Part shown: positions 5,456-11,538 of the stretch, in pieces
Layout of the letters: each line of letters opens with the position of its first letter
How positions within the stretch are numbered: the first letter of the stretch is position 1
Source: an uncultured Eubacteriales bacterium
GTDB lineage: Bacteria > Bacillota > Clostridia > Oscillospirales > Oscillospiraceae
Assembly: GCA_900547405.1 (NCBI GenBank)
Contig: URGL01000069.1
Coordinates: 1-11,538 of the forward strand
DNA: 11,538 nucleotides
Direction: 5' to 3'
Notes under the pieces: model-generated
The model's input: the letters and a program-made list of their open reading frames with translations, nothing else
Told to the model about the DNA's origin: nothing
Database searches by the model: none
Position numbers and translations under genes: made by a program

Positions 5456-7678
5456 ATGAAAATCATTAAGCGAAACGGAACTGAAGTTGCCTTTGACATA
5501 TCGAAGATCGTTATGGCCATTTCCAAGGCCAATATTGAGGTGGATGAAAAGGTACGGCTGACCCCTGTGCAGATCGATCGGATCGCGGAAAGCGTAGAGG
5601 TGGCCTGTGAGGAGATGGGCCGCAGCCCCTCCGTGGAAGAGATCCAGGATCTGGTGGAGAAGGCCATCATGAGCCATGGTGCCTTTGAGGTTGCCAAGGA
5701 ATATATTACCTACCGCTATACCCGGAATCTCCTGCGCCAGTCCAACACCACGGACGACCGGATCCTGAGCCTGATTGAGTGCAACAACGAGGAGGTCAAG
5801 CAGGAGAATGCCAACAAAAACCCCTCCATCAACGCCGTCCAGCGGGACTATATGGCAGGCGAGGTTTCCAAGGATATTACCAGCCGGATCCTGCTGCCCA
5901 GGGACATTGTGGCGGCACACGAGGCCGGCATCATCCACTTCCACGATTCCGATTACTATGCCCAGCATATGCACAACTGCGATCTGATCAACCTGGATGA
6001 TATGCTGCAGAACGGCACCGTGATTTCCGGTACGCTCATTGAGAAGCCCCATTCCTTCTCCACTGCCTGCAACATCGCTACCCAGATCATCGCCCAGGTA
6101 GCCTCCAACCAGTATGGCGGCCAGTCCATTTCTCTGACCCATCTGGCCCCCTTCGTCCAGATCAGCCGGGAGAAGATCCGCCGGAGTGTGGAGAAGGAAA
6201 TGAAGACCTTCGGTGTGGCTCCCAGCGAGGAGGCCATCTCCCAGGTGGTGGAAGAGCGGCTCCGGGACGAGGTCCGCCGGGGTGTGCAGACCATCCAGTA
6301 CCAGGTGGTGACCCTGATGACCACCAATGGACAGGCTCCTTTTATCACGGTCTTTATGTACCTGAATGAGGCCCGGAACGAGCAGGAGAAGAAGGACCTG
6401 GCCATGATCATTGAGGAGACCCTGCGCCAGCGCTACGAGGGCGTGAAGAATGAAAAGGGCGTGTGGATCACCCCTGCCTTCCCCAAGCTGATCTATGTGC
6501 TGGAGGAGGAAAACGTCCGGGAGGGGACACCTTACTGGTACCTGACCAAGCTGGCTGCCGAATGCACCGCCAAGCGGATGGTTCCCGACTACATCAGCGA
6601 AAAGAAGATGCGGGAGTACAAGCTCTCCAAGGGAGAGACTCCGGGCAACGGCGATGTGTACACCTGCATGGGCTGCCGCAGCTTCCTGACGCCGGACCGG
6701 TCCGGCAACGGCTGGGACAACATTGCCGGGGCCAAGAACTACGAACCGGGAAAGCCCAAGTACTATGGCCGATTCAACCAGGGCGTGGTCACCGTGAATC
6801 TGGTGGATGTAGCCCTGTCCTCCGGGAAGGATATGGACAAGTTCTGGCAGATATTCGATGAGCGGCTGGACCTGTGCTACCGGGCGCTGATGTGCCGCCA
6901 CAACCGGCTGAAGGGCACATTGTCCGATGCCGCGCCCATCCTGTGGCAGTATGGAGCTCTGGCCAGACTCGAGAAGGGGGAGCCCATCGATAAGCTGCTC
7001 TACGGCGGCTATTCCACCATCTCCCTGGGCTACGCCGGCCTTTACGAGTGCGTCAAGTACATGACCGGAAAGTCCCACACCGACGAGGCCGCCAAGCCCT
7101 TTGCTCTGCAGGTCATGCAGTATATGAACGATGCCTGCGCCCGCTGGAAGCAGAAGGAGAACATCGATTTCTCCCTCTATGGCACCCCGCTGGAATCCAC
7201 CACCTATAAGTTCGCCAAGTGCCTGCAAAAGCGTTTCGGCATGGTCCCCGGCATTACGGACAAGAGCTACATTACAAACTCCTACCATGTCCATGTGTCC
7301 GAGCACATCGATGCTTTTACCAAGCTGCGCTTCGAGGCGGAGTTCCAGCAGCTGTCCCCCGGCGGAGCCATCAGCTACGTAGAAGTGCCCAATATGCAGA
7401 ACAACATCGATGCCGTTCTGGAAGTGATGCAGTTCATCTATGAAAATATCATGTACGCCGAGCTGAATACCAAGTCCGACTACTGCCAGGTATGCGGCTA
7501 CGATGGCGAGATCGAGATCCAGGAGGATGACCACAAGCTGGTTTGGGTCTGCCCTCAGTGCGGCAACCGGGACCAGAACAAGATGAACGTAGCCCGGCGC
7601 ACCTGCGGCTATATCGGCACCCAGTTCTGGAATCAGGGCCGGACCCAGGAAATTAAGGATCGGGTCCTCCATTTGTAA
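5456..7678 (+). CDS. nrdD: Anaerobic (class III) ribonucleoside-triphosphate reductase, large subunit
   Basis: A 740-aa glycyl-radical enzyme that reduces ribonucleoside triphosphates to dNTPs without oxygen. Residues about 1-95 are an ATP-cone (MKIIKRNGTEVAFDISKI) for allosteric activity control. The catalytic core follows, with HMHNC175DLINL and YTC404MGC407RSF supplying active-site cysteines. The C-terminal zinc site is CQVC (677/680) and CPQC (699/702). The glycyl-radical loop is RRTCGYIGTQFW, with the radical most likely on Gly718. All expected residues are present and the length is normal. GAGGGAGG (5441-5448) lies seven bases before the ATG. The activating radical-SAM enzyme NrdG, which is often encoded directly downstream, is absent here. 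Confidence 0.97.
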   Translation: MKIIKRNGTEVAFDISKIVMAISKANIEVDEKVRLTPVQIDRIAESVEVACEEMGRSPSVEEIQDLVEKAIMSHGAFEVAKEYITYRYTRNLLRQSNTTDDRILSLIECNNEEVKQENANKNPSINAVQRDYMAGEVSKDITSRILLPRDIVAAHEAGIIHFHDSDYYAQHMHNCDLINLDDMLQNGTVISGTLIEKPHSFSTACNIATQIIAQVASNQYGGQSISLTHLAPFVQISREKIRRSVEKEMKTFGVAPSEEAISQVVEERLRDEVRRGVQTIQYQVVTLMTTNGQAPFITVFMYLNEARNEQEKKDLAMIIEETLRQRYEGVKNEKGVWITPAFPKLIYVLEEENVREGTPYWYLTKLAAECTAKRMVPDYISEKKMREYKLSKGETPGNGDVYTCMGCRSFLTPDRSGNGWDNIAGAKNYEPGKPKYYGRFNQGVVTVNLVDVALSSGKDMDKFWQIFDERLDLCYRALMCRHNRLKGTLSDAAPILWQYGALARLEKGEPIDKLLYGGYSTISLGYAGLYECVKYMTGKSHTDEAAKPFALQVMQYMNDACARWKQKENIDFSLYGTPLESTTYKFAKCLQKRFGMVPGITDKSYITNSYHVHVSEHIDAFTKLRFEAEFQQLSPGGAISYVEVPNMQNNIDAVLEVMQFIYENIMYAELNTKSDYCQVCGYDGEIEIQEDDHKLVWVCPQCGNRDQNKMNVARRTCGYIGTQFWNQGRTQEIKDRVLHL

Positions 7679-7688
7679 AAACCATTAC

Positions 7689-7763
7689 CTTCCCTTGGGG
7701 GAAGATGCCGCCGGAGCGGCGGATGAGGGGCGGTGCTGGATTGGTTTCCGGTACCGCCCCTCA
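7689..7763. repeat. REP-like hairpin element downstream of nrdD
   Basis: Three consecutive hairpins occupy the nrdD 3' region: CTTCCC-TTGG-GGGAAG (7689-7704), GCCGC-CGGA-GCGGC (7707-7720) and an 11-bp stem TGAGGGGCGGT (7724-7734) / ACCGCCCCTCA (7753-7763) with an 18-base loop. From memory, CCTTCCC-TTGGGGGAAG followed by GATGAGGGG is typical of dispersed palindromic elements in Oscillospiraceae genomes. It may end nrdD transcription, but no T run follows any stem. Confidence 0.6.
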
Positions 7764-7792
7764 CCTCTGCCTGGAACGGGGGATGTTAAACG

Positions 7793-7808
7793 GTTAGTTG
7801 ACGCTAAC
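7793..7808. promoter_or_regulatory. Candidate operator over the HMA gene -35 box
   Basis: GTTAGTTGACGCTAAC has perfect 5-bp inverted arms (GTTAG/CTAAC) around six bases that are exactly the -35 hexamer TTGACG. The same GTTAG-N6-CTAAY layout occurs twice upstream of feoA (10331-10346 and 10363-10378), so the sites are probably read by one regulator. Confidence 0.6.
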
Positions 7809-7826
7809 ATAAAAATGTGCTATAAT
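7798..7826 (+). promoter_or_regulatory. Promoter of the HMA-domain gene
   Basis: TTGACG (7798-7803), a 17-bp spacer and TATAAT (7821-7826) preceded by TGC (extended -10). This is a strong promoter 26 bp before the start codon, so the gene is transcribed independently of nrdD. Confidence 0.88.
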
Positions 7827-7851
7827 ACGGCACAGAAAGGAAGGGTTAAGT

Positions 7852-8112
7852 ATGACCAAGACAACCATTCAGGTATCCGGTATGGCCTGCTCCATGTGTG
7901 AGTCCCATGTCAACGATGCCATTCGTTCCGCTTTTTCTGTGGATAAGGTGACTTCATCCCACACCAAGGGAGAGACTGTGGTTATTTCCAAGGAACCCTT
8001 GGACGAGAAAGCCATCCACGCCGTGTTGGATCCCACCGGCTATACTGTGGGTGCGATCACCTCGGAGCCTTATGAAAAGAAAGGCTTTTCCCTGTTCGGC
8101 AGAAATAAGTAA
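7852..8112 (+). CDS. Small heavy-metal-associated (HMA) domain protein, CopZ-like
   Basis: An 86-aa cytoplasmic protein with a single ferredoxin-like HMA domain. The metal-binding loop GMACSMCESHV (10-20) has Cys13 and Cys16. Such proteins carry Cu(I) or another soft metal to a P-type ATPase. No copper ATPase or CsoR-type regulator is in the window, so a copper role is not established. The C-terminal tail (about 74-86, EKKGFSLFGRNK) is basic and extends past the domain. AAGGAAGG lies about eight bases upstream of the ATG. The promoter carries a motif shared with the feo operon, which hints at iron- or metal-dependent expression. Confidence 0.88.
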   Translation: MTKTTIQVSGMACSMCESHVNDAIRSAFSVDKVTSSHTKGETVVISKEPLDEKAIHAVLDPTGYTVGAITSEPYEKKGFSLFGRNK

Positions 8113-8124
8113 CCGGAACCAGGA

Positions 8125-8159
8125 GCGCCGCCCATTCTTCGTGAACGGGCGGCGCTTTT
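8125..8159 (+). terminator. Terminator of the HMA-domain gene
   Basis: A perfect 9-bp stem GCGCCGCCC (8125-8133) / GGGCGGCGC (8147-8155) with a 13-base loop is followed by TTTTC. It begins 12 bases past the stop. The convergent gene's stop codon overlaps the end of the T run. Confidence 0.87.
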
Positions 8160-8473
8160 CAATCATCCCACATATGCTCCCGCACATAGGCATCCATTTC
8201 TTTTTCATAGCGGAACCGGATATTTTTCAGACTTTCTCCTTTTAATATAGAGAAGTAGGCCTCCTGGTGGATGGCGCACTGCTCCCGGTCTCCGGTGAAG
8301 AGGTTGGCGGCGGTCATAAGGGCAAAGGCGGCATCCGGGTATTTAGCCTGCAGCGCATCCGCTTTTTCCGGCGGAGCCTGGAGCAGGGCCTCCATTCCGC
8401 GGATATGGGAAAAGATGTCCGCTTCCCGGCGGAAAAGGGCAGCGTTGGTTGGATGGGCAGCGTTTGTTGACAT
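8159..8473 (-). CDS. Hypothetical protein, 104 aa
   Basis: I do not recognise this protein. It is predicted to be all-helical and soluble, with no signal peptide, no transmembrane segment and a single cysteine (Cys66). The C-terminal half is charged (KNIRFRYEKEMDAYVREHMWDD). The ATG at 8473 is chosen because AGGAGG (8488-8483) lies nine bases upstream, and a good promoter sits about 34 bp upstream. An upstream in-frame ATG would place the start across that promoter. The reading frame, RBS and promoter support a real gene. It is convergent with the HMA gene and divergent from the MATE transporter. Confidence 0.7.
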   Translation of the reverse strand: MSTNAAHPTNAALFRREADIFSHIRGMEALLQAPPEKADALQAKYPDAAFALMTAANLFTGDREQCAIHQEAYFSILKGESLKNIRFRYEKEMDAYVREHMWDD

Positions 8474-8506
8474 GATGGCGTTCCTCCTCAAATCACACTG
8501 AGCGGC

Positions 8507-8536
8507 ATTATACCACGGGAAACAGCGGCGGTGCAA
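8507..8536 (-). promoter_or_regulatory. Promoter of the 104-aa hypothetical gene
   Basis: On the minus strand TTGCAC (8536-8531) and TATAAT (8512-8507) are 18 bp apart, about 34 bp before the start codon. The -10 box is perfect. I see no gene or convincing structured element in the remaining intergenic stretch 8537-8695. Confidence 0.75.
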
Positions 8537-8695
8537 TTGACGATTTCCACAGAAAACCGCCTCTAAAATCGGGAACCTTTCCTCTTGACAGGCGAGAACT
8601 TAGGGAAATGCCGGAAAACCCCACAAATCTCCAAGTCCCGGAAAGGACGTGCCTTGGGCAGAAGGCAGAATTTGGCGAAGAAAAGTCGCAATGTA

Positions 8696-8723
8696 TTGAT
8701 TTTTTGTGAATATCCGCTAAAAT
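8696..8723 (+). promoter_or_regulatory. Probable promoter of the MATE transporter gene
   Basis: TTGATT (8696-8701) and TAAAAT (8718-8723) with a 16-bp spacer lie 38 bp upstream of the start codon in an AT-rich segment. The match to sigma-A is moderate. Confidence 0.6.
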
Positions 8724-8761
8724 ATAGACAATAAATTTGTGAAAAAGGATGGTAATCTCTT

Positions 8762-10123
8762 GTGAATAAGGATTTGACAGTGGGGAAACCCGGCGCGGTT
8801 CTGCGGGATTTCTGCGTACCGCTGCTGGGCAGTATTATTTTTCAGCAACTCTATAACATTGCCGACAGCCTGGTGGCGGGGAAATTTATCGGCGAGAATG
8901 CCCTGGCTGCCGTTGGCAACAGCTATGAGATTACCCTGATTTTCATTGCATTTGCCTTTGGCTGCAATATGGGCTGCTCGGTGGTGGTGAGCCAGCTCTA
9001 CGGGGCCAAGGACTACAAAGGCGTGAAGACCGCTGTATATACCGCCAGCATTTTCAGTGCCCTGATCTGCGGCGGGCTGATGGTGCTGGGAGTCACCTCG
9101 GCCGGGTGGCTGCTGGGGCTGATCCGCACACCCCAGGAGGTCTTCGGGGATTCCAGGCTGTATCTGGACATTTATGTTTACGGACTGCCCTTTGTCTTCT
9201 TCTACAACATTGCTACAGGCATTTTTTCCGCCATGGGGGACTCCAAGACGCCCTTTTATTTTCTGGCAGTATCCTCTGTCTCCAATATTGCTGTGGATAT
9301 CCTCTTCGTCAGTGCTTTTCAGATGGGTGTGGCCGGTGTGGCCTGGGCTACCTTCCTGTGCCAGGGCATTAGCTGCGTGCTGGCCGTTCTTGTGGTGATC
9401 CGCCGGTTGGAGAAGGTCTGCGCGGGAGAAAAGGCCCCGGTGTTTTCCGCCGCCCTTCTGCGGAAAATTGTGGTGATCGCCATCCCCAGCATTTTGCAGC
9501 AGAGCTTCATTTCTGTGGGCAACATCATCATTCAGGGTGTGATCAACGGCTTTGGTCCCGCGGTCATGGCAGGCTACTCTGCCGCCGTGAAGCTCAATAA
9601 CCTGGTGCTGACCTGCTTCACCACCGTTGGAAACGGCGTATCCAACTACACCGCCCAGAACATCGGGGCAGGGAAGCTCCATCGGGTCCGGCAGGGCTTC
9701 CAGGCGGGCATCCGCATGATCTGGCTGGTAGCCATCCCTCTGAGCCTGTTGTATTTCTTCGGCGGCAAGCTGGTGCTGGCTCTGTTCCTGGACGAAAGCT
9801 CTGCCCAGGCCACCCGGACGGGACTGGTTTTCCTACGGATCTTGGCCCCCTTCTATTTTGTGATCTCCGCCAAGCTCATTGCCGACGGCATCCTCCGGGG
9901 GGCTGGGCTGATGAAGAAATTCATGGTGGCGACCTTTGTAGATCTGCTTCTGCGGGTGATCCTGGCGCTGACCCTGTCCAGGACCGCTTTGGGGGAGCTG
10001 GGGATCTGGGGCTCCTGGCCTGTTGGCTGGGTCGCCGCCGCGCTGATCTCCCTCAATTACTACCGTACCGGTCCTTGGATCACAGAAAAGGACCCCGATG
10101 CCGACATGGCAGAGGAGGACTGA
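8762..10123 (+). CDS. MATE-family multidrug/metabolite efflux transporter
   Basis: A 453-aa polytopic inner-membrane antiporter of the MATE family, close in type to NorM/DinF-like clostridial proteins. These export drugs or metabolites using Na+ or H+ gradients. About 12 hydrophobic segments are visible, in two MatE halves (about 15-175 and 235-400). Typical motifs are FQQLYNIADSLVAGKFIGENALAAVG (N half), SAMGDSKTPF and, in the C half, NIIIQGVINGFGPAVMAGYSAA and ADGILRGAG. The start is GTG at 8762. The nearby ATG at 8748 is out of frame, and the Shine-Dalgarno AAGGA (8745-8749) is about 12 bases away, so translation initiation may be modest. The substrate cannot be read from the sequence. It forms a single-gene unit with its own terminator. 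Confidence 0.94.
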   Translation: MNKDLTVGKPGAVLRDFCVPLLGSIIFQQLYNIADSLVAGKFIGENALAAVGNSYEITLIFIAFAFGCNMGCSVVVSQLYGAKDYKGVKTAVYTASIFSALICGGLMVLGVTSAGWLLGLIRTPQEVFGDSRLYLDIYVYGLPFVFFYNIATGIFSAMGDSKTPFYFLAVSSVSNIAVDILFVSAFQMGVAGVAWATFLCQGISCVLAVLVVIRRLEKVCAGEKAPVFSAALLRKIVVIAIPSILQQSFISVGNIIIQGVINGFGPAVMAGYSAAVKLNNLVLTCFTTVGNGVSNYTAQNIGAGKLHRVRQGFQAGIRMIWLVAIPLSLLYFFGGKLVLALFLDESSAQATRTGLVFLRILAPFYFVISAKLIADGILRGAGLMKKFMVATFVDLLLRVILALTLSRTALGELGIWGSWPVGWVAAALISLNYYRTGPWITEKDPDADMAEED

Positions 10124-10127
10124 CAGA

Positions 10128-10154
10128 AAGCACCCCGCCATGGGGTGCTTTTTT
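10128..10154 (+). terminator. Terminator of the MATE transporter gene
   Basis: A 9-bp stem AAGCACCCC / GGGGTGCTT closes a 5-base loop and runs into a T run (10149-10154), four bases past the stop codon. Confidence 0.92.
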
Positions 10155-10235
10155 CATCCCTGGATGGATGGCTCCATCTGTGGGGGGCTTTCTCTTTACT
10201 GTCAGAACACACAAATCTATACAAAATAGTTGCCA

Positions 10236-10262
10236 TATGCTAACTTCCTTTTTGTTAGCATA
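10236..10262. promoter_or_regulatory. Perfect 9-bp inverted repeat upstream of the feo promoter
   Basis: TATGCTAAC (10236-10244) and GTTAGCATA (10254-10262) are perfect inverted arms around a 9-base T-rich centre, 32 bp upstream of the feo -35 box. A third copy of the arm (TTAGCATA) occurs at 10378-10385, beside the second GTTAG-N6-CTAAY site. It is probably a regulator binding site, although a hairpin role is possible. Confidence 0.55.
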
Positions 10263-10293
10263 GACAAACTTTTCCAAACTATTCCAAACCCAG

Positions 10294-10322
10294 TTGACAA
10301 GTGGGGAGGTGGGGAGTATACT
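10294..10322 (+). promoter_or_regulatory. Promoter of the feoA-feoA-feoB operon
   Basis: TTGACA (10294-10299), a 17-bp spacer and TATACT (10317-10322). The predicted start near 10329 gives a leader of about 95 nt and places two GTTAG-N6-CTAAY sites at and just after +1. Confidence 0.85.
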
Positions 10323-10330
10323 CTATGGCA

Positions 10331-10346
10331 GTTAGCGAGAGCTAAT
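10331..10346. promoter_or_regulatory. Candidate metal-regulator operator 1 (feo)
   Basis: GTTAGCGAGAGCTAAT, with GTTAG and CTAAT arms six bases apart (inner TTAGC/GCTAA perfect), sits at the predicted transcription start of the feo operon. The arms resemble half-sites of DtxR/IdeR-type iron regulators, but the regulator is not identified. Confidence 0.6.
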
Positions 10347-10362
10347 TTTTTAAAGCTGCATA

Positions 10363-10378
10363 GTTAGCTGAAACTAAT
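10363..10378. promoter_or_regulatory. Candidate metal-regulator operator 2 (feo)
   Basis: GTTAGCTGAAACTAAT has the same layout as operator 1 and begins exactly 32 bp after it, about three helical turns, so two dimers could lie on the same DNA face. It is followed directly by TTAGCATA, the arm of the upstream inverted repeat. Confidence 0.6.
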
Positions 10379-10422
10379 TAGCATATGCAAACAAAGACCG
10401 TACAGTGAAAGAGGGGGAAGCT

Positions 10423-10635
10423 ATGATGCCGCTTACTTTTGCGGACAATGATACGGTGAACATCATTCGCCGTGTGGGCGGAAGCCCTGAGGTCAAGAAG
10501 CATCTGGAAAACCTGGGCTTCGTTGTCGGCGGGAACGTGCAGGTCATCAACCGTCTCGGCGGAAATGTGATCGTAAACGTGAAAGAGTCCCGTGTGGCAA
10601 TCAGCGAGGAAATGGCCCGTAAAATTATGATCTGA
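10423..10635 (+). CDS. feoA: FeoA-family protein, first copy
   Basis: A 70-aa SH3-like FeoA domain protein, cytoplasmic partner of the FeoB iron transporter. Visible features are MPLTFADNDTVNIIRRVGGSPEVKKHLENLGFVVGGNVQV-type sequence: the Gly-rich turn, then the HLENLGF helix that is typical of FeoA, followed by beta strands ending in RVAISEEMARKI. It is the more divergent of the two copies, lacking the usual basic RRRI motif. An AGGGGG lies just upstream. Two adjacent ATGs (10423, 10426) are both possible starts. The upstream GTG at 10405 has no RBS. It is the first gene of the operon, 14 bp from the second feoA. Confidence 0.9.
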   Translation: MMPLTFADNDTVNIIRRVGGSPEVKKHLENLGFVVGGNVQVINRLGGNVIVNVKESRVAISEEMARKIMI

Positions 10636-10649
10636 GGAGGAAAAAGAGG

Positions 10650-10871
10650 ATGAAAACTTTGCGGCAGGTTGCCATTGGTGATACCGTCACCGTGGTCAAG
10701 ATCCATGGAGAGGGAGCTGTCCGTCGCCGTATTATGGACATGGGCCTGACTAAGGGCGTGTCTGTCACGGTTCGGAAGGTGGCTCCCTTGGGAGACCCCA
10801 TCCAGCTGAATGTGAGAGGCTATGAGCTGTCCATCCGGAAAGCGGATGCGGACATGGTGGAAGTTCAGTAA
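10650..10871 (+). CDS. feoA: FeoA-family protein, second copy
   Basis: A 73-aa canonical FeoA. The core is GDTVTVVKIHGEGAVRRRIMDMGLTKGVSVTVRKVAPLGDPIQLNVRGYELSIRK, split here only for description: residues 10-20 first strand and Gly turn, 25-35 helix with RRRIMDMGL, 45-65 the PLGDPIQLNVRGYELSIR signature. The family assists Fe(II) uptake by FeoB. AGGAGG overlaps the stop codon of the first feoA, which indicates translational coupling, and feoB begins 19 bp downstream. Confidence 0.96.
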   Translation: MKTLRQVAIGDTVTVVKIHGEGAVRRRIMDMGLTKGVSVTVRKVAPLGDPIQLNVRGYELSIRKADADMVEVQ

Positions 10872-10890
10872 GAAAAGGAGAAGTTTGGAA

Positions 10891-11538
10891 ATGGAAAACA
10901 AACCCATTCGAATTGCCCTGGCTGGCAACCCCAACTGCGGCAAGACGACCCTGTTTAATGCCCTGACCGGCTCCAATCAGTTCGTTGGTAACTGGCCCGG
11001 CGTTACCGTTGAGAAGAAGGAGGGCAAGCTGAAGCGTCACGATGATGTGATCATCACCGACCTTCCCGGCATTTACTCCCTGTCCCCCTACACCCTGGAG
11101 GAAGTGGTTGCCCGTAATTACCTGATCGGCGAACGCCCGGATGCCATTCTGAACATCATCGACGGCACCAACCTGGAGCGGAACCTTTATCTGACCACTC
11201 AGATTTTAGAACTGGGCATCCCAGTGGTGCTTGCGCTGAACATGATCGACCTGGTCAAAAAGAACGGCGACCAAATCGATATTAAAAAACTTGAAGAAAC
11301 CCTAGGCTGCAAGATTGTAGAAACCAGCGCCTTGAAGGGCACCGGCTCCAGGGAGGCGGCCGCCGAGGCTATTTCCCTAGCAAGCTCCCGAAAAGCCGCT
11401 GTTCCCCAGCACGAATTCAGCAAAACCGTAGAAGAGGCTCTGGCCGCTATCGGCGCCCATCTTGACGGCGTGATAGACGATTCCCACGCCCGCTGGTATG
11501 CCGTCAAGCTGTTCGAGCGGGATGAAAAGGTGTTAGAG
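10891..11538 (+). CDS. feoB: Ferrous iron transporter FeoB, N-terminal GTPase part (cut by window end)
   Basis: The first 216 codons are visible and the frame is open at the window edge, so only the cytoplasmic G domain and the start of the following helical domain are present. The G motifs are in order: G1 GNPNCGKT (12-19), G2 Thr in GVTV (37-40), G3 DLPG (57-60), G4 NMID (117-120) and G5 SALKG (146-150). FeoB couples this GTPase to a membrane Fe(II) channel. The transmembrane region lies outside the window. AAGGAG (10875-10880) lies ten bases before the ATG at 10891. It is the third gene of the feo operon. Confidence 0.97.
   Translation, partial: MENKPIRIALAGNPNCGKTTLFNALTGSNQFVGNWPGVTVEKKEGKLKRHDDVIITDLPGIYSLSPYTLEEVVARNYLIGERPDAILNIIDGTNLERNLYLTTQILELGIPVVLALNMIDLVKKNGDQIDIKKLEETLGCKIVETSALKGTGSREAAAEAISLASSRKAAVPQHEFSKTVEEALAAIGAHLDGVIDDSHARWYAVKLFERDEKVLE

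Noticed and set aside
5381..7672. 763-codon open frame antisense to nrdD
   Set aside because: The translation is a low-complexity, His/Leu/Gly-rich shadow of nrdD codon bias with no domain, RBS or promoter, while the plus strand encodes an intact NrdD with all catalytic residues.
7852..8112. Naming the HMA gene copZ
   Set aside because: The GMxCxxC motif is shared by many soft-metal chaperones, and no copA, csoR or copY is in the window, so a copper-specific symbol is not justified.
8537..8695. A TTGACA at 8585-8590 as a further promoter
   Set aside because: No acceptable -10 box lies 15-19 bp downstream.
8717..9682. 321-codon minus-strand frame over the MATE gene
   Set aside because: Shadow frame opposite a clear transporter gene. 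His/Gln/Asn-rich composition is typical of antisense to hydrophobic codons.
10329..10422. A riboswitch in the feo leader
   Set aside because: The ~95-nt leader shows only short inverted repeats that fit DNA operators, with no aptamer-like conserved core and no terminator or RBS-masking hairpin before feoA.

Overview
The window looks like a chromosomal segment of an anaerobic, low-oxygen gut-type Firmicute, most likely an Oscillospiraceae/Ruminococcaceae-like clostridium. The evidence is a class III (glycyl-radical) ribonucleotide reductase, a FeoA-FeoA-FeoB ferrous iron operon, a DUF975 membrane protein, strong AGGAGG-type ribosome binding sites, consensus sigma-A promoters and G+C-rich core genes. 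This assignment is by eye, not by database search.

Layout. (1) Bases 1-1270: two tRNA clusters (tRNA-Gly partial + tRNA-Cys; tRNA-Phe + tRNA-Gly) flank a small, AT-richer module on the minus strand. I read this module as a complete type III toxin-antitoxin locus: promoter, two 33-nt tandem repeats (ToxI-like RNA antitoxin), a TTCG-loop terminator, then a ToxN/AbiQ-family endoribonuclease gene. The two tRNA-Gly copies are identical over all 55 visible bases and so form direct repeats around the module. (2) 1271-3217: a DUF975 membrane protein (minus) and a divergent XRE-type regulator (plus), with an inverted repeat over the DUF975 promoter. (3) 3221-5171: two minus-strand genes, a Cys-rich protein of unknown function and a galactose mutarotase (galM). 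(4) 5361-7678: nrdD, preceded by two NrdR boxes overlapping a sigma-A promoter; no nrdG is adjacent. (5) 7679-8112: a hairpin-rich REP-like intergenic element, then a small HMA-domain (CopZ-like) protein with its own promoter. (6) 8159-10154: a 104-aa unknown protein (minus) and a MATE-family efflux transporter (plus, GTG start). (7) 10155-11538: a long regulatory region, then feoA-feoA-feoB, with feoB cut by the window end.

How the parts connect. Most genes are independent housekeeping or accessory units with their own promoters and terminators. Two links stand out. A 16-bp motif GTTAG-N6-CTAAY occurs twice at the start of the feo transcript (32 bp apart) and once over the -35 box of the HMA gene, which suggests shared metal-responsive control. 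The toxIN module sits in the gap between the two tRNA operons, with its promoter back-to-back with the tRNA-Phe promoter.
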